The notes: a model not told the origin generated them from the letters alone. DNA of 64,000 nucleotides from Lepidonotus clava (GCA_936440205.1 OW387138.1:24633541-24697540), one strand, 5' to 3'. Shown: positions 26,827 through 39,612, numbered from the stretch's first letter. A program made the numbers and translations.

Positions 26827-29759
26827 TATTTGTTATCCATGTGATACATAAAGTGATATTTCAAAATGCGTTGGTATACTGCTATTGCAGACGGATTGGT
26901 CTAATAACTGATTTGCCCTAAACAGTCCTGAATATAAATCTAAATGTACAATCAGTGGTTGTTTCTATTATGCAATCAGCTTTGATAGCATGCAAGTACT
27001 AAAAGCACCAAGCAGATATGTTCGACTGAGATCATAGTGGTAGCTACTTTTTATTATCAATGGATTTCTGGAATTAGTATCAAAGCTTTGTCAGCTGTTT
27101 GTGGTCTCTTGTTCCAAATAAATCTACTATGCTATTAGAATATTGAATCATGTCTGTGCAATTAGATTCTATTATAAGATGCAAATAGAAAGACCAGACA
27201 ACAAATTGGGGGCATCACGATGAGGGTACACATCTCGACAATGACATTCACATTGAATCAAGCCTGGAGACTCGTGGGTACATATTGTGATAATTTGCCA
27301 GTCTATTACTTTGATACTGGTGAGAATAATTTCAGGTGAGACAATCTCTGATTCTAGCCATGGTATAAAAAAGAGGTATTTTCAAGGCTCGGTCCAAGTC
27401 TCTGTCCTGCAGCTGTGGTATAAGACATTCTCCCTGTGGTCAACAGCAGGGTTATCAAAGGCCTAGTGCCTTTTTTGCTATTTGTTCTACTTCCAAACTG
27501 TTCCAATGGTCTCCCAAGATATGTTAAAGAATATCATAATATGAATGCAAATACATTATGAATGATTTTAGTATTTCTCAATGAATTGTCATGTCCACGA
27601 CATTTCATGAATGTTTTTTGGTTGGAATCCAAGGTCGTTCCTTCCAAACATAAAACAAACCAAGTTGTAGTACTAGTGTAGTTTGATTACATTGCAAAGC
27701 AATAGTAGAGCCCATGCTGCTAGACCGTCAAACTAGAATTACGATCGTAACTCTTTAATCAGTATAGACTGTACTCCACTAGGTAATTATGGTGGACGGC
27801 AATTTGATATTTCGTAATTTTCCTCAAATACTATGACAAGGGACGATGTGTCCTACGTATAATTAACAACCCTTTCCCATGACAATTATAATGTAGCATG
27901 TACATGATTGACCCGTTTTCCCAATAGCAACTTCCGAAATCAGGAATGGAATAGGCCGATGGTAAACAGATTTAAGAATCTAGGATAATCCATATAATTG
28001 ATACGGTAGGTCCGACGCGGAAAATGACCAAAATCGATGCAATCACAGCCGTGAGAGAATGGTAATATTGACCTGGCAATTGCACATAAACACCACAGTC
28101 TTCTCCATCACAAATATCTCCTGCATACATCAATACCTAAAGTGAAAACAGCGACATTGATTCATTGATAAGTTGCTTACTTGAAACTCTCCTCTATGGC
28201 TCCATAGATCTAGCCCGGCCAGCATTCTCGGCCGTGAGATTATCTCGGCGCCCAGGTGCAGAGGAGGTCAGAGCCGACTGGTCAGTGTGGTCAGAGGCCT
28301 GCAGCTGACCACCTGCCCGCTAATCCACACCTGACCAGCGGCTGACCCAACCACCATCTAATATAAAGGTGTGCGTTACAATGCCCTAATTCTTATTGCT
28401 GGGCCGTTGGAAGACTATACATGTTTTGCTAAGGCTCATGGAGGGGACAAATTAGAGTTCGATATTAGATGATTCGTTGCCAACTTTCCAAGAATGCAAA
28501 ATGCTGTTACCTGCGTACAGATTATCGAACGGGCTCTCTGACTGTAATTATAAGTACGGGTTGGGACTAATCTCATAAATAGAAATGCGAATCTTGCCAA
28601 GTGTTTTATATATGTAATTAGAGTAATAGGCATCAGGCTTCATACGAATTGATTCTATAGCTATAACATAATTATGTAATGGGATGTAGCTGAAATATAC
28701 ACAAATAGGAGGCTGTGCCCCCTAACCCCCTTTTCTTTTCATTAACTACAGTGAAACAGCATGTGTTTTGTACAGAGAGAATATAGAAATCTAAAACTGA
28801 TTATGAAAAAAGATGCAAATCGTGGCAGCAGTTCAAAAGTTATGGACCAAATCAGGGTCTATCAAGCTCTCCACTGGGGGCAGCCATATTGTTGTATTAC
28901 ACAGCATGCACTTTGTCAGCTTATCCAATTATAGTTCCTGTTTGGGTTTGTGATATATAAGTGTCATTTATTACTTTGCTGTGTCATATGGAGTTTGATA
29001 TACCATTATTATCCATTCTATAATAATCAAAATAATGAAAACTGAGTATGGCCATGAATTTTATACATAGAAGTCGTAACTATAGTGTTGTTTTTCCCTG
29101 GCAACCATTTCTAGGATTTGGTATTACCATATCAACCAGTCATTTAAGCATTATTAATGCTTCCAGAATACTGAAAACCCTTCCACTAAACTTGAACAAA
29201 GTATTGAGGTTGTCTAGAAGCCAGTTCTGATATAGGGTTGCTAACCAACAGGCTGTTCCTAGGCAGAATGTAAGGTTACTATACTACCCTGTATGAGGAC
29301 TGATGGTTGCTAGACAACCAGTAACAATTGATTGAATCTTAACAATTGAATTGATACTGTTATATCTTCTTTTTCATGGTAAGTATGGTTTTGGTGAGCT
29401 TAGATACCTTATAAATAGCTCAATAGGGGCTGTTAAGCTTATTTAGGAAGTAAATCCCTTTCAAATACCTATAACAAAATGTGCCTCAATATATCTCCAC
29501 AAATAACATTTTCACAAAAACATTCTCAAAATGGATGATATACTACAACTATGGCTTCAGAAATCTAAAGAGGAACCACAATTTAATGTAATGCTGAGGC
29601 GCATGCTAGGAAATCTATTCAAAATGGCTACATTGGCCCTTAATGAATTTGCATTTGACCATAACTATAAGTTACCTTGGTCATCACTGTACTGGCCCAT
29701 AATGACTTTGCAGTAGACCATAAGTGAACTGGGTAATAACTGCACTTCTAGATAATCAC
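26827..29759. other. No gene seen; one GC-rich patch
   Basis: Mostly AT-rich unique DNA. A GC-rich patch at about 28190-28350 contains several CAGGTG/CACCTG words, followed by AATATAAAGG (28362). It resembles the patch upstream of ALDH8A1 and may be regulatory. No ORF with a recognisable domain was found. Confidence 0.4.
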
Positions 29760-30841
29760 TACCGTAAAACCTTTAATATTAGCCGCACTCTAATATAAGC
29801 CGCACACCAACTTTTGTCTTTCAGTTTGGCTGTTATTTCAAGTCAAACGCATCAGGGAAAACCCCTTGTAAACTATAGGGTGCTCTCTAGGGCCCCATAA
29901 GTCTACTGTCAGTCAAAACCAACTAAAGGTGGCCTCTAGGGCCCCATAGAATACTGTCAGTCAAAACCAGAGCATGCTGGAAATGGCTGGTACAGCAGCA
30001 GCAGCATGGTGAGGGTGAGTCAGTGAACAAAGAACAGTACAAGTCAAGCTCAGTGGACAGACTGATGATTAGGAGAATTGGTCTCCAATTTATACAGAAA
30101 CTCAGCACAGGGCCACGGCTGTCGGAAGTTGAACACCTATAGTTCCCCACATTTATGAAGAGGAAATCCATAATACATGACACATGTGTCCCTCATCCAG
30201 TGTGTAAAAGTATTGACATCCTGCATACAAGTGGCAAAAACAGTTACACAACAGATCTGTGGCCTGCCATGTTACACCCCAATTTCATAGTCCAATAATC
30301 AGGTTTATAGTTCATTAAATTTCTAAATAATATGATATTGACCACACCAACAGTACAATCACAATAATTTTAGGTTTACATAAAGTTTTTACAGAAATAC
30401 CCACACCTTAATAAGACTCATACAATAATCATACACATGTACAATGATACCAGTATTATGCTGGTTAGCTTTCATAAACTTCTAGGATCATATATTCAAG
30501 TGACCACCATTAATCTATAAACACATAAAATAGATCCCAGACTTCTACACCCTAATATGACTTATAAGCCGCACCATGACTATTGGCATTATTGTCACAT
30601 ACAGTTAATGATTTTAGCAACAATTTCCCAAAATATACCAAACTTAAGATGCCATGCATGTTAAGTAATATAAAGAATATCAATATTTAGTCGTAGTTTG
30701 AATAGGAGTACTCTTTAGATTTTTAATTTTTTATATACAACCCCTAAATAAGCCGCACCCAAGATTTTAAGGTTCACTATTGTCCATTTTCTACACATAC
30801 CTCTAATACAAGCCGCGGCTTATATTAGAGGTTTTACGGTA
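29760..30841. mobile_element. TA-flanked element with CCGTAAAACC ends
   Basis: TA|CCGTAAAACCTTTAATATTA opens it, and the complement of a closely similar sequence closes it with GGTTTTACGG|TA. Just inside the tips the word TAATATAAGCCGCAC or a variant is repeated, and it recurs internally near 30568 and 30745. An internal ~60-bp duplication containing CTAGGGCCCCATA lies at about 29885-29970. No transposase frame is seen. The TA duplication suggests Tc1/mariner-type mobilisation. Confidence 0.8.
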
Positions 30842-31604
30842 TATACTTTTTAGCTGTTACATGTACTTGGAGACTTTTGTATTCTGGCTAATACTATATG
30901 GAACCCATTATTGAAAACCTTATTGCACTATTGTTATAAAAGGAAGTACATGTATGTGTCTTGTGTATCACTTTTTATTGAGCCATCATTATTAATGAAA
31001 AAATAAAAGACAGTAGGAGTCACCAATGAAATATGATTGCTGGAGCTATTTGTAACCTTTACAAGTTTAGTTTTCTGTACCAGTAAATTCCTTTATGAGT
31101 GTTTTCTTCCTGAACAATTTAATTGTTTGTCTAACCCAATGAAAATTGTTTATTCGAATTGGAATTTAACATATTTTTTAGTGCCAAATAAGAAATTCAT
31201 TCAGTTTTGAGGTTTTTCATTTTTCTCACCATGTGGCACCACTATGCAACTTTTCAAATCTCTTAATGGTTGGTGGAAGATGATCAATTTTCTTTCAAAT
31301 TCATATCTTTCCCATCCAGTTTTTCCATGCTAAGGGGCCAGTTTTTTTCCTCCCGTTTTTAATTATAATTTTAATTTTGGAATACCAGCAGAGTTAGGGG
31401 CCCAATGCTGCCGTCTTTGTCCTACGTACTGCATTATTCACTAAAGGAAACCTTGCATATGACTACAGTGAACTATAGAGAGTTAATTATCTGTTGTGTG
31501 TGTCATTCGTAATAAGTCGTAATTATTTGTAGATGATAACTAGCTCCAAATGCAGTCTCCTCCATTCGACTGCCGTCTAATACATAACAATAGTTCCTAC
31601 ATCA

Positions 31605-32009
31605 TGAAAGACATAACACTTGCGTGGAAGGTTGTAGTTTATTAATATTCTCCTATGTATTGTTGTTCCATGACAAGGCCTCACTTGACAATGATCAGTT
31701 CCTATGAAGGAATCCCCTCAAACACACTCAGACACCGCTCCGCCTTCTAACACAGTCTGACTGACTCTATTCCAAACAACAGGACTCAGCTTCTAAGACA
31801 GAACCTTTCCAGGATGGTTACTCACTCAACGTTCAGCTAACTCTGACCAGCTAGAGCGCCGCGCTCGCTTTTAGTATGATACGTCACACATTGACTCCTC
31901 CTTTTTATCCCCTTTCTGACAGAGAATTACAACTAGCACGTGCGCTAGTCCAAGGCTTACGCTGTAGTGCCCAAACAAATATGGACTGGCCACCCACGTC
32001 AGTACAACA
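31605..32009 (-). mobile_element. Probable solo LTR
   Basis: Read on the minus strand, this ~405-bp segment starts TGTTGTACTGACGTG, has GGGGATAAAAAGGAGG as a TATA region (about 31900), then GC-richer transcribed-like sequence, AATAAA (31638-31643), and ends in CA. This is the plan of an LTR. No internal retroelement coding sequence flanks it, and no clear target duplication was found, so the exact edges are uncertain. Confidence 0.5.
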
Positions 32010-32227
32010 GGATAGTATTTTTTCAATGAAATAAATACAGTATGTCATTCACCAGCTGTTCACATTAATATTGACATCATAAATGGGAGCAAAATCTAAA
32101 GAAAATTCCTAGTTTTTCAAAAATTACGGGACATTAAAGGATTTTCTCGGGAATTCCCAAATATGTGTCGTCATTATGCTACTTGTTATCTGCGAACTCC
32201 ATTTATCCTCCAAATGGAATTCTCCAT

Positions 32228-32625
32228 ATGTATAGACCTTTGCAGACGTGATCATGTAACCATATTTCAGTGATTACCATGGGCTCGCCATAGCCATTCG
32301 GCTACTTCATAGATCCAAAAATAATGAATTTCAACTGCTAATCATAACTTCATGCGTTTATTTTTAGATGAATTCTGCACTGAGGTCAAAATTATCCTTA
32401 AGCGTGAGATGGCATGTAATGGATGTAGTTAGGTCACTTTATGGCAGAAGGCAGGCTAGAATTGTTATTAGCAACAAGGCTATGGTGATTTGTTTTATTT
32501 AGGGAATTGATACAGTAACAATGAAATAAACCCATCATGTTCAATTCATCAAAAAAGTTCAATCCATATATTTTTTAATTGATAATAATGATAGTTTAAA
32601 TATGATCACCAATATGGAACCTACT
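32228..32625. mobile_element. Diverged MITE with TATAGACC end, copy 3
   Basis: It starts with TATAGACCTTTGCAGACGTG and continues with GTGATTACCATGGGC, CCATAGCCAT and, further on, ATGATCACCAATATGG. This is the order of blocks seen at 726-946 and 1577-1807. The right end is not sharp. Confidence 0.4.
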
Positions 32626-33498
32626 CCCTTTCTAGAAATTATTCATCAACAATCATCCCTTAACTAGGGAATCCCGTGTTATTATCAGGGGCAATTCCCA
32701 TCATTATGACGTTGTGGTGTCAGGACTGCCTCCCACTGGTCTGAAGGTAATAGCCTCAACCAGTACCCCCTCCAGATACTGCGGAGTAAGGACGAGTTAG
32801 TCATTTATTGGTGGGTAGGTTGAACATGAAACAGGTTGAGCATGAAAATGGGCATTATTTTCATGTTTGAAACAGGCAATTCAGTGTGACAGGGGGGTCC
32901 TAAAAGTACCCTAAAGGGATTAACATCATTTATGGACAGCCCCCAATGCAGCACATTCAGTATAAGTATAGCTATCAATTTCATACAGATTCCTGCAGAA
33001 AAAAATAACTTTTACCCATTCAAAATGGGTTTGTGGTTAGCCAAGACCTAGCTATTTCTTAATTAATTTTATTTCAAAAATAATTCATCCATATCAATTA
33101 AGCAATTATTCATGTTTTATTGCCCCTAAATGTGGAAAATAAAGAAGATTAATCATTTTTGACACATTTTCACCCCTTTTCCCTTGATGTTCTGAAAAAA
33201 TGGTAAAAATTTGCCAGTTTTCTTAAAAGATCATGTGACAATATAATTAAAATTTTATAATTTGTATAGGCTTGATCTAGAATCTTGAGGTTATAAGCTT
33301 TCCATTGATGTATGAGATTTTTTTTTATTATTGGACTACAGGCAATTAGGCATTATCGTCTCCTAGTTAAAAACATGTAAAAATAAATAAAAAAGTAAAA
33401 AAAAAAAAAAGGGGAGGGGGGGGGGGCGTCACCACGGTCTAGAATTTCATAGATAATTTTTTGAGAAAATAGTTACCAAAAATATCAAGGCTTATATC

Positions 33499-34307
33499 AG
33501 GGGAGAAGTGGTATAAGTCGGACACTTTTGGGTATATCTTAATGTAATGGTTTAAATTTGTAAAATCTGTCAAGTTTTTTGTACTGAGATATTGGGAAAA
33601 ATTCTCAGGTACAATACCCCCAAAAAAAATTCTTGATTATTTTTTTACACGAGGGCCATTTGAATGTTCCAAAACACCTCCTTTTTGTGTCAAAAGTCGG
33701 ACACATGTATCAAAAGTCAGACACATAATTACATGATTTTAATATTTTTATATCATCAGAAGCAATTTTTTGAAAAATAATAGTTTTGTTATCCTATATG
33801 ACTTAAAACAAGTTAGGGGAAATTGTGTGAATGCATAATAGGTTCAGTTTGAACATGGCATATCTTTTCACCAAAGGTTTAAGGAAAACCTTTTTTTTTT
33901 CAAGATGAAAAAAATTGAAAATGTCAAACAACGAAAAAATGGGTATTTTACATGACAAAATAGAGGATACCATGTGCAAAGTATAATGAATACTTCTAAA
34001 ATCAAAATCTTAAAGGGACTTTCTCGTCCGTAAGGTGAACGTATTTTGATGCGTTGTAACCCCTGTCCTGCTGCACCAAATTCGCGACGTGACCAATGAC
34101 GTTGCGATATTGCGTTTGTAAAGTGCAAAACACGTCGCCAGTGAGGTCGTTGTCAGGCTAACGTCGGCGGGTGTATCTCTAAAAACTCATTGACGAGAAC
34201 GTCCCTTTAAGATTTTATGATTGAAATTATTTTTTTCATATTTTATGGAAAATATACTAAAAGTGTCTAACTTTTGACTACCGTCCGACTTTTGACGCCT
34301 CTCCCCT
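33499..34307. mobile_element. MITE with AGGGGAGA and CGGACA ends
   Basis: The left end reads AGGGGAGAAGTGGTATAAGT followed by CGGACAC. The right end is the complement of AGGGGAGAGGCGTCAAAAGT followed by CGGAC. The word AAAAGTCGGACAC or a variant recurs internally at about 33690-33725. It has been split by the TTAA-flanked MITE at 34014-34206. No coding sequence is present. Confidence 0.75.
34014..34206. mobile_element. TTAA-flanked MITE nested in another MITE
   Basis: TTAA lies on both sides (34010-34013 and 34207-34210). The ends AGGGACTTTCTCGTC and GACGAGAACGTCCCT are inverted. The TTAA target duplication is the signature of piggyBac-type (or Kolobok-type) transposition. At 193 bp it is non-autonomous. 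It is younger than the element it interrupts. Confidence 0.8.
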
Positions 34308-35584
34308 AGATTCTAGCCTAATGTAACATTATGGCCCAATGCAATAGCAATGCCAATGGGTTACTTTTTGATAAGATATTCGAGGCCAAGGTTAGAATTA
34401 ACTATACGGATCAGGAGAGTCTGGGGATTCAGGGGGAATCCCCAGCGATTCGTGCATCGCACAGTGAAGATTGCGACGGGAAATGCTGGGGTCCTTTAGC
34501 ATTGAGGTCTATAGAGAAAAAGGGAATCCCCGGGGATTCTGGTGAATCCAAGGATTCCACCAACATTTGCACCCATGTATGGGATCACTGCAAAACTGTT
34601 TCTCACTTACTGTATAAAGATTGCACCAATATCTAAAAAGTTAGAGTGAAATAACCTATTTTCTCCCATACATTCCCATAGTAAATAGCCCCAACATTGC
34701 TGATCGCGATTTCGCCATAAAGTATAGGTGCGCGATGCGTTTTTTTGAGACCCTCATATTCGGGCCCTACTAAGAGACAGTCGATCATCATGTTTCATAT
34801 ATGTCGATCTTTGGCCAAATAAGCAGATAAGGTCACAACGAAAATGGACAGTAAACTTGTAAAGCTAGACCGCAAACGCCAGTATAACAGAGGTTCACCA
34901 ATTTTCGGACATGCACCTATTTTCGGACAGTAGCAGCAATTTTCCAATTCATTGAATACAATTTCAATATATTTGAATCCTAAATACTTTCAATGAAAAA
35001 AATTATGTAAATGGGCAATTATTTAATGATTTTATTTGAAAAAAGCAAGTTTTGACCATATGTTAAACTATTAACTAGTGCACTGTTATATTTTGAGAGC
35101 ATTTTATCAACAAAGTCGTACATCAACCAGAAATTACAGTAAAATTAATGATAAATGCTTAGTATTTAACTTTCCCATACTGAAATACTTTGAGATAAGG
35201 GACAGACACTTGAAAAATCTGAAATAGTGATATTATTTTCAGAAAATTGCATTTAATTACATCCATATGGTGTCCGAAAATTGGTGAACTAGTGCACTTT
35301 GGCCAATTCAATAATATAACAATAAGAAATGGGATAACTGTTGTTTTTATCATTTTACTAAACTTAGTAAAGCTGGGTCAGCAAGTTAAAGTTGAAAAAT
35401 GACAGATGTATACCTTCTAACAATGATCCTTTTGATTCTGATGATTTATATTAAAAAAATATATGTTTTATAGATAAAATTAACTAAATATATACGCTGT
35501 TCTCAGAAAAAATAGTTGAAAATTTCAATTTTCACAAATTTTGTGGCTTGAGGTTATCAATATGCAAAAACATTGGGTAAATAT

Positions 35585-38500
35585 TGTTGGATCTAGACTG
35601 CTTGTTTATTGCTTCATATAAGGATAAGTACAAGTGATCACTGGGAACCAGCAAAATGCACCTAGTGGCGCCCTCTAGGGTGTAAACTCACCGGGTAACA
35701 TTTCCCGCCATAGGGACGGACACTACATTCCTCCCTTGTAACTTCAAAGTTCATGTCTTTAATAGAACTGTCCATGTCTTTCAATGTCTCTTAGAGATGG
35801 CCTTTAAAAGAGAGTCAATATATATTTTGTTACAAGTTACTTTACCAGATATAGTTCTTTGACTATGATATAATACTTAGTACTTTAGCACTTTGCTGAG
35901 AGTGAGATAGTTCTTCATACCAAATAAGTCTTTTTGTATCAACAAAGTCTTTTCTTACTATAACTTGTTACCATAAACAAATACATCAAATAACCACATA
36001 GGATAGAGAAAGTGGTTGACTGCCACTTCTCTAAATAGGAGTTCTGGCATTATTCTGGCCAAGGTGAGTCTCCTATTTTCTAACACTCTTACAATGTGGA
36101 GATCAGTCTCTTGGAGCTTGATGTGGTCTACTGTTGTCTGGTAGAACAGCAGACAGTCGCTGGGTCGACGGTGGGTCAGCAGGTGGTAGCTGAACCGGCT
36201 CCGTGGATCTCTGTAGCTCAGCAGATGTCACAGGTGGGATACCCATGACCATCGGCTGCTGAAGTGGCGGTCTTGGCTGAAGGTAGCGAGGTGGTGGATC
36301 CACCTCGGCTGACGCAGCAGGTGGTGGCTGAACTGGTGGCTGAACTGATGGTGGCTCAGCACGTAGCTCAGCAGGCGGTGGCTGAACTGGTGGTTCTGCA
36401 TGTAGTCGCTGAACCCACTCTGTCGTTTCCCCTGGTTCTGGAGTTGTCACAGGTTGGTCACCCATGACTGTCGACTGATGACTTGGCAGGTGCTCGAGCA
36501 GTGGCACCTCAGTTGGCACCGTAGGTATTGGGGTCTCATCCCCACTACCATCGAGCAGTTCGGTGGTGTGTGGCCCGCTCTCAGAGAGACCACTGTTGAT
36601 GTCCACACTTGGGGTCTCGTCCCCACTACCATCAAGCAGTTCGGCAGTGTGTGGCCCACTCTCAGAGAGACCACTGTTGATGTCCATACTTACAGGAACA
36701 TCTCCTCCCTTGTAATGTCTTTCTGGCACTGAGGCACTCCCTGCCCTCCTAGAAAACATCACTTTACACTCCTTTTTCTCCCCTTCTGAATAATCACACA
36801 CTTCTCTGGTCTTGGTAGAAAATACCAGTTCAGGCCAGTCAAGCTTGAAGTGGCACAGCCATTCCCGGCCAAACAGTGGGCAACCACCTTCGGGTACCAC
36901 ATACAAATCTACCTCTTCTACTTGACTTTCATACTGGGCCTTTACACTAACAACTCCTCGGGCTTTGACTACATTCCCTGTGTAAGTGCTCAAAGACAGG
37001 TCGCACTTCTTGATCGATTTCCCTGGGAAAAGTCTCTTACACTCTGACTCTGTTACTAAGGACCTGGAACTCCCCGTGTCCAGCTCCATCTCTAGGGTCT
37101 GGCCATCCAGCAGCATGCTGACCATCATAGGCTTTGGCCCTAACCCCTCACTTTTGAAACTGTACAGCTCTTCATAGCTGGGCCCATAAATGCGGCTAAC
37201 TGATTCACAGTCCTCCTCCTCTACGCTATGAGTTTTACCCTTCTTCTTTCCCCTGTCAGAATCTCTGTCACTTCTTCTATCTCTAGATTCCTCTGACTTA
37301 CACATTTTACGAATGTGCCCTACCTCTTTACACCCATGACACACTTTGTCCTGAAACCAACAATCATCTGGTTTGTGGGTGGTTCCTCCGCACCTTGTGC
37401 ACGGCTCGTACTGACGAGTGTACCTCTTCGACTGCACCTTGTTCACACTAACTGGTGCCGATACTTCACACAGTTTTCTGCTGTCTTTCGAAGCTGCCTC
37501 CATTGTTGTGGCAATACTAACAGCCTTATGGAAAGTCAGATCTGCCTCTGTTAAAAGCCTCTGTGTGGTCCTCTGTTCCTTTAAACCACAGACAAACCTA
37601 TCTCTCAACATCTCCTGTAAACTGGCTCCAAACTGACAGTACTCCGACAACCTCTTTAGTTTCGCCACGTACGCTACAATGGTTTCCCCCTCTGCCTGCT
37701 TCACATTATGAAACCGATACCTCTCCGCTATCACTAGGGGCCTTGGGCAGAAATGCTCTTGTAACATGGCAAACAACTCATTCAGATTCTTGTCCACAGG
37801 TTTACCAGGTGAACACAAAGTTTTGATCAGGTTGTAACAGTCGGGTCCTACCAGCGACAAGAAAGTAGGGACTCTCTTCGCATCCCCTATAGAATTTGCC
37901 TCGAAAAACAGTCCAACTCTTTCGGCATATGACTCCCAATTCCCACTTTGGATGTCAAAGGTTTCCACATTGCCATAGGTAGCTGCCATCTTTATTCACT
38001 TATGGGCTTTATTCAGACCTATGTTTGTACTATCACTTCACTGTATGCACTGTTCACTATTCAAGTTCACTGTTTCATTAAACTTGGAACTGGTCACTAA
38101 GTTCAGTTTCATTAAACTAAGAACTTTTCACTTTAATGTTCACTTCTATGCAATTTCCATGCACTATTCACTTTATGCACTCACTATACATTACATTCAC
38201 TAGGTACTGTTCATTTCATGCACTTCCACTATGCACTTTTACATTCACTTTTTTTCAGTCACTATGTAGGTCACTTCCTGTGCACTCACTATGCACTTTT
38301 CTGAATGCACTATACACTATGCACTCTTCACTTCCTGAGTCTAGGACTTTAGAAAATTTGGGCATGACTCCTAGGTAAAAATGAGGTTGGTTTCACTCTC
38401 ACTAACACCACATGCACCAACAGTTCACTTCAATTTTCAAAGCTTTTACAGGTCTTTCAATACTGAAACTTGGATGATCACTTCTACAGGTCTCTATTTA

Positions 38501-38741
38501 GGATTTACAACACTAGTTCTGACACCTTACACCTGTTTTGACTGATTTTTCCTTAGTTTCATCCTCTGGGTTCTCATTTCCCATCCCTGTTCGCCAGTTG
38601 TTGGATCTAGACTGCTTGTTTATTGCTTCATATAAGGATAGGTACAAGTGATCACTGGGAACCAGCAAAATGCACCTAGTGGCGCCCTCTAGGGTGTAAA
38701 CTCGCCGGGTAACATTTCCCGCCATAGGGACGGACACTACA
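35585..38741 (-). mobile_element. Gag-protease-only Ty3/Gypsy-type LTR element
   Basis: Very short 143-bp LTRs (35585-35727 and 38599-38741) differ at about two positions. The pentamer AATAT is duplicated at 35580-35584 and 38742-38746. The LTRs run TG to CA and carry AATAAA on the minus strand. A purine run (CAAGGGAGGAA, minus strand) directly abuts the 3' LTR. TGGCGAACAGG two bases inside the 5' LTR is a plausible primer-binding site with no tRNA assigned. The leader (about 38020-38345) is rich in TTCACT/GCACT words. There is one long ORF and no reverse transcriptase or integrase, so it looks like a whole non-autonomous element that relies on a relative. It is young by LTR identity. Confidence 0.9.
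36103..37989 (-). CDS. Gag-protease polyprotein of the 3.2 kb LTR element
   Basis: A 628-residue ORF. Residues about 10-170 resemble a Ty3/Gypsy Gag capsid region. Two CCHC zinc knuckles follow (CTRCGGTTHKPDDC at about 197-210 and CHGCKEVGHIRKMC at 217-230). A basic, Asp/Arg-rich linker follows, then an aspartic protease with the ELDTGSS motif at about 302-308. The tail is unusual: a 26-residue block containing DINSGLSESGPHT occurs twice in tandem, then a Pro/Gln-rich segment, where pol would begin in an autonomous relative. The frame is open throughout. The protein would package and mature a particle but supplies no polymerase. Confidence 0.88.
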   Translation of the reverse strand: MAATYGNVETFDIQSGNWESYAERVGLFFEANSIGDAKRVPTFLSLVGPDCYNLIKTLCSPGKPVDKNLNELFAMLQEHFCPRPLVIAERYRFHNVKQAEGETIVAYVAKLKRLSEYCQFGASLQEMLRDRFVCGLKEQRTTQRLLTEADLTFHKAVSIATTMEAASKDSRKLCEVSAPVSVNKVQSKRYTRQYEPCTRCGGTTHKPDDCWFQDKVCHGCKEVGHIRKMCKSEESRDRRSDRDSDRGKKKGKTHSVEEEDCESVSRIYGPSYEELYSFKSEGLGPKPMMVSMLLDGQTLEMELDTGSSRSLVTESECKRLFPGKSIKKCDLSLSTYTGNVVKARGVVSVKAQYESQVEEVDLYVVPEGGCPLFGREWLCHFKLDWPELVFSTKTREVCDYSEGEKKECKVMFSRRAGSASVPERHYKGGDVPVSMDINSGLSESGPHTAELLDGSGDETPSVDINSGLSESGPHTTELLDGSGDETPIPTVPTEVPLLEHLPSHQSTVMGDQPVTTPEPGETTEWVQRLHAEPPVQPPPAELRAEPPSVQPPVQPPPAASAEVDPPPRYLQPRPPLQQPMVMGIPPVTSAELQRSTEPVQLPPADPPSTQRLSAVLPDNSRPHQAPRD

Positions 38742-39289
38742 AATATCAGAAAAATTACTTCTGCAATAAATATAATTAGTAAAAAATGAGTTAGAGCTGC
38801 TAGGCTTTCATTTTAATGGGAAAAACAACCTGAAATGATTTCTTTTTTTAATCAAACATTAAGAGTGGTGCACCCTACTTTTAAACTCTTTGAGTGTCCG
38901 AAAATAGGTGCACCTGTCCGAAAATAGGTGCACCTTACTCTAAAATATGAATAAGACCTCATTTAGTTATAAACGTACGTTGCTTCTATTATTTTTTTTG
39001 GCAGTTTATATGAAAAACATGTGTAGCTTTGATTCAAAGCCAAATATGATATCTGCCAGTGGTTTTCATAGGAACTAGATTCAATTACACATCAAAGTGT
39101 CCGAAAATTGGTGAACCTCCTTAGTACTATTGCAACCATCATTACCATGTACTCTCATCGTTGGATCTATTTACGATAAACGACAGTAAAAGAACACACC
39201 CCAACATTTTTAAACATTGATATCGGGAAAAATACTTACAAATGAAGTCGACCATCATATTAATCCATGTTTGCGAGCACACTTCCACA

Positions 39290-39612
39290 AAATCGTGTCC
39301 GTCTGCCGGCCGTAGCTCTTGTTGTTGTCATTGGTTCCCGTTGCTATGGTAACCGTCACTAAGGAGACTTCCGTTACTAAGAAACTCTCCAGGCATGGAG
39401 GTGGATTTGTGACGTAACTTGTCGGAAGTGTGCTGCGAAAATGCTACTTTGAATTTCATTTTGAGACTATGTATCAATTTAAGCAAGGAGAGATATAGAT
39501 TATTTGTTGCAAAACTGATAACTGTTGAAGTTGGAGTTGAACCTAGACTGCCGTGCGATAGTCGAATCAAGAATTCCACCGATGAACAAGGAAAAGTAAC
39601 CAAAACAGGTAT
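39290..39612. promoter_or_regulatory. Candidate divergent promoter with RFX X-box
   Basis: GTTGCTATGGTAAC (39339-39352) closely fits the palindromic X-box bound by RFX factors, which control ciliary genes in animals. It sits in a GC-richer patch with a TGACGTAA CRE-like word at about 39410. To the right, sequence up to AAAACAG|GTATGT (donor at about 39607) could be a 5'-UTR exon on the plus strand. To the left, ATTT|GTAAGT (minus strand, about 39240) could end a short first exon. No downstream coding exons were found, so this is inference. Confidence 0.35.

Larger units (their letters stand above)
34890..39118. mobile_element. MITE with GTTCACC and TTTTCGGAC ends, split by an LTR element
   Basis: The left end AGGTTCACCAATTTTCGGAC is mirrored exactly at 39099-39118. 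A second word, CACCTATTTTCGGACA, follows the left tip, and its complement appears twice near 38895-38935; another copy lies at about 35270. Without the nested LTR element (35585-38741) the MITE is about 1.07 kb. TA lies a few bases outside both ends. There is no transposase. Confidence 0.8.

Noticed and set aside
29531-29716. 61-codon plus-strand frame
   Set aside because: Short, without recognisable motif, and surrounded by AT-rich non-coding DNA.
31605-32009. Promoter of a host gene on the minus strand
   Set aside because: TATA, AATAAA and TG-to-CA ends in 405 bp fit a solo LTR better, and no coding exon follows.
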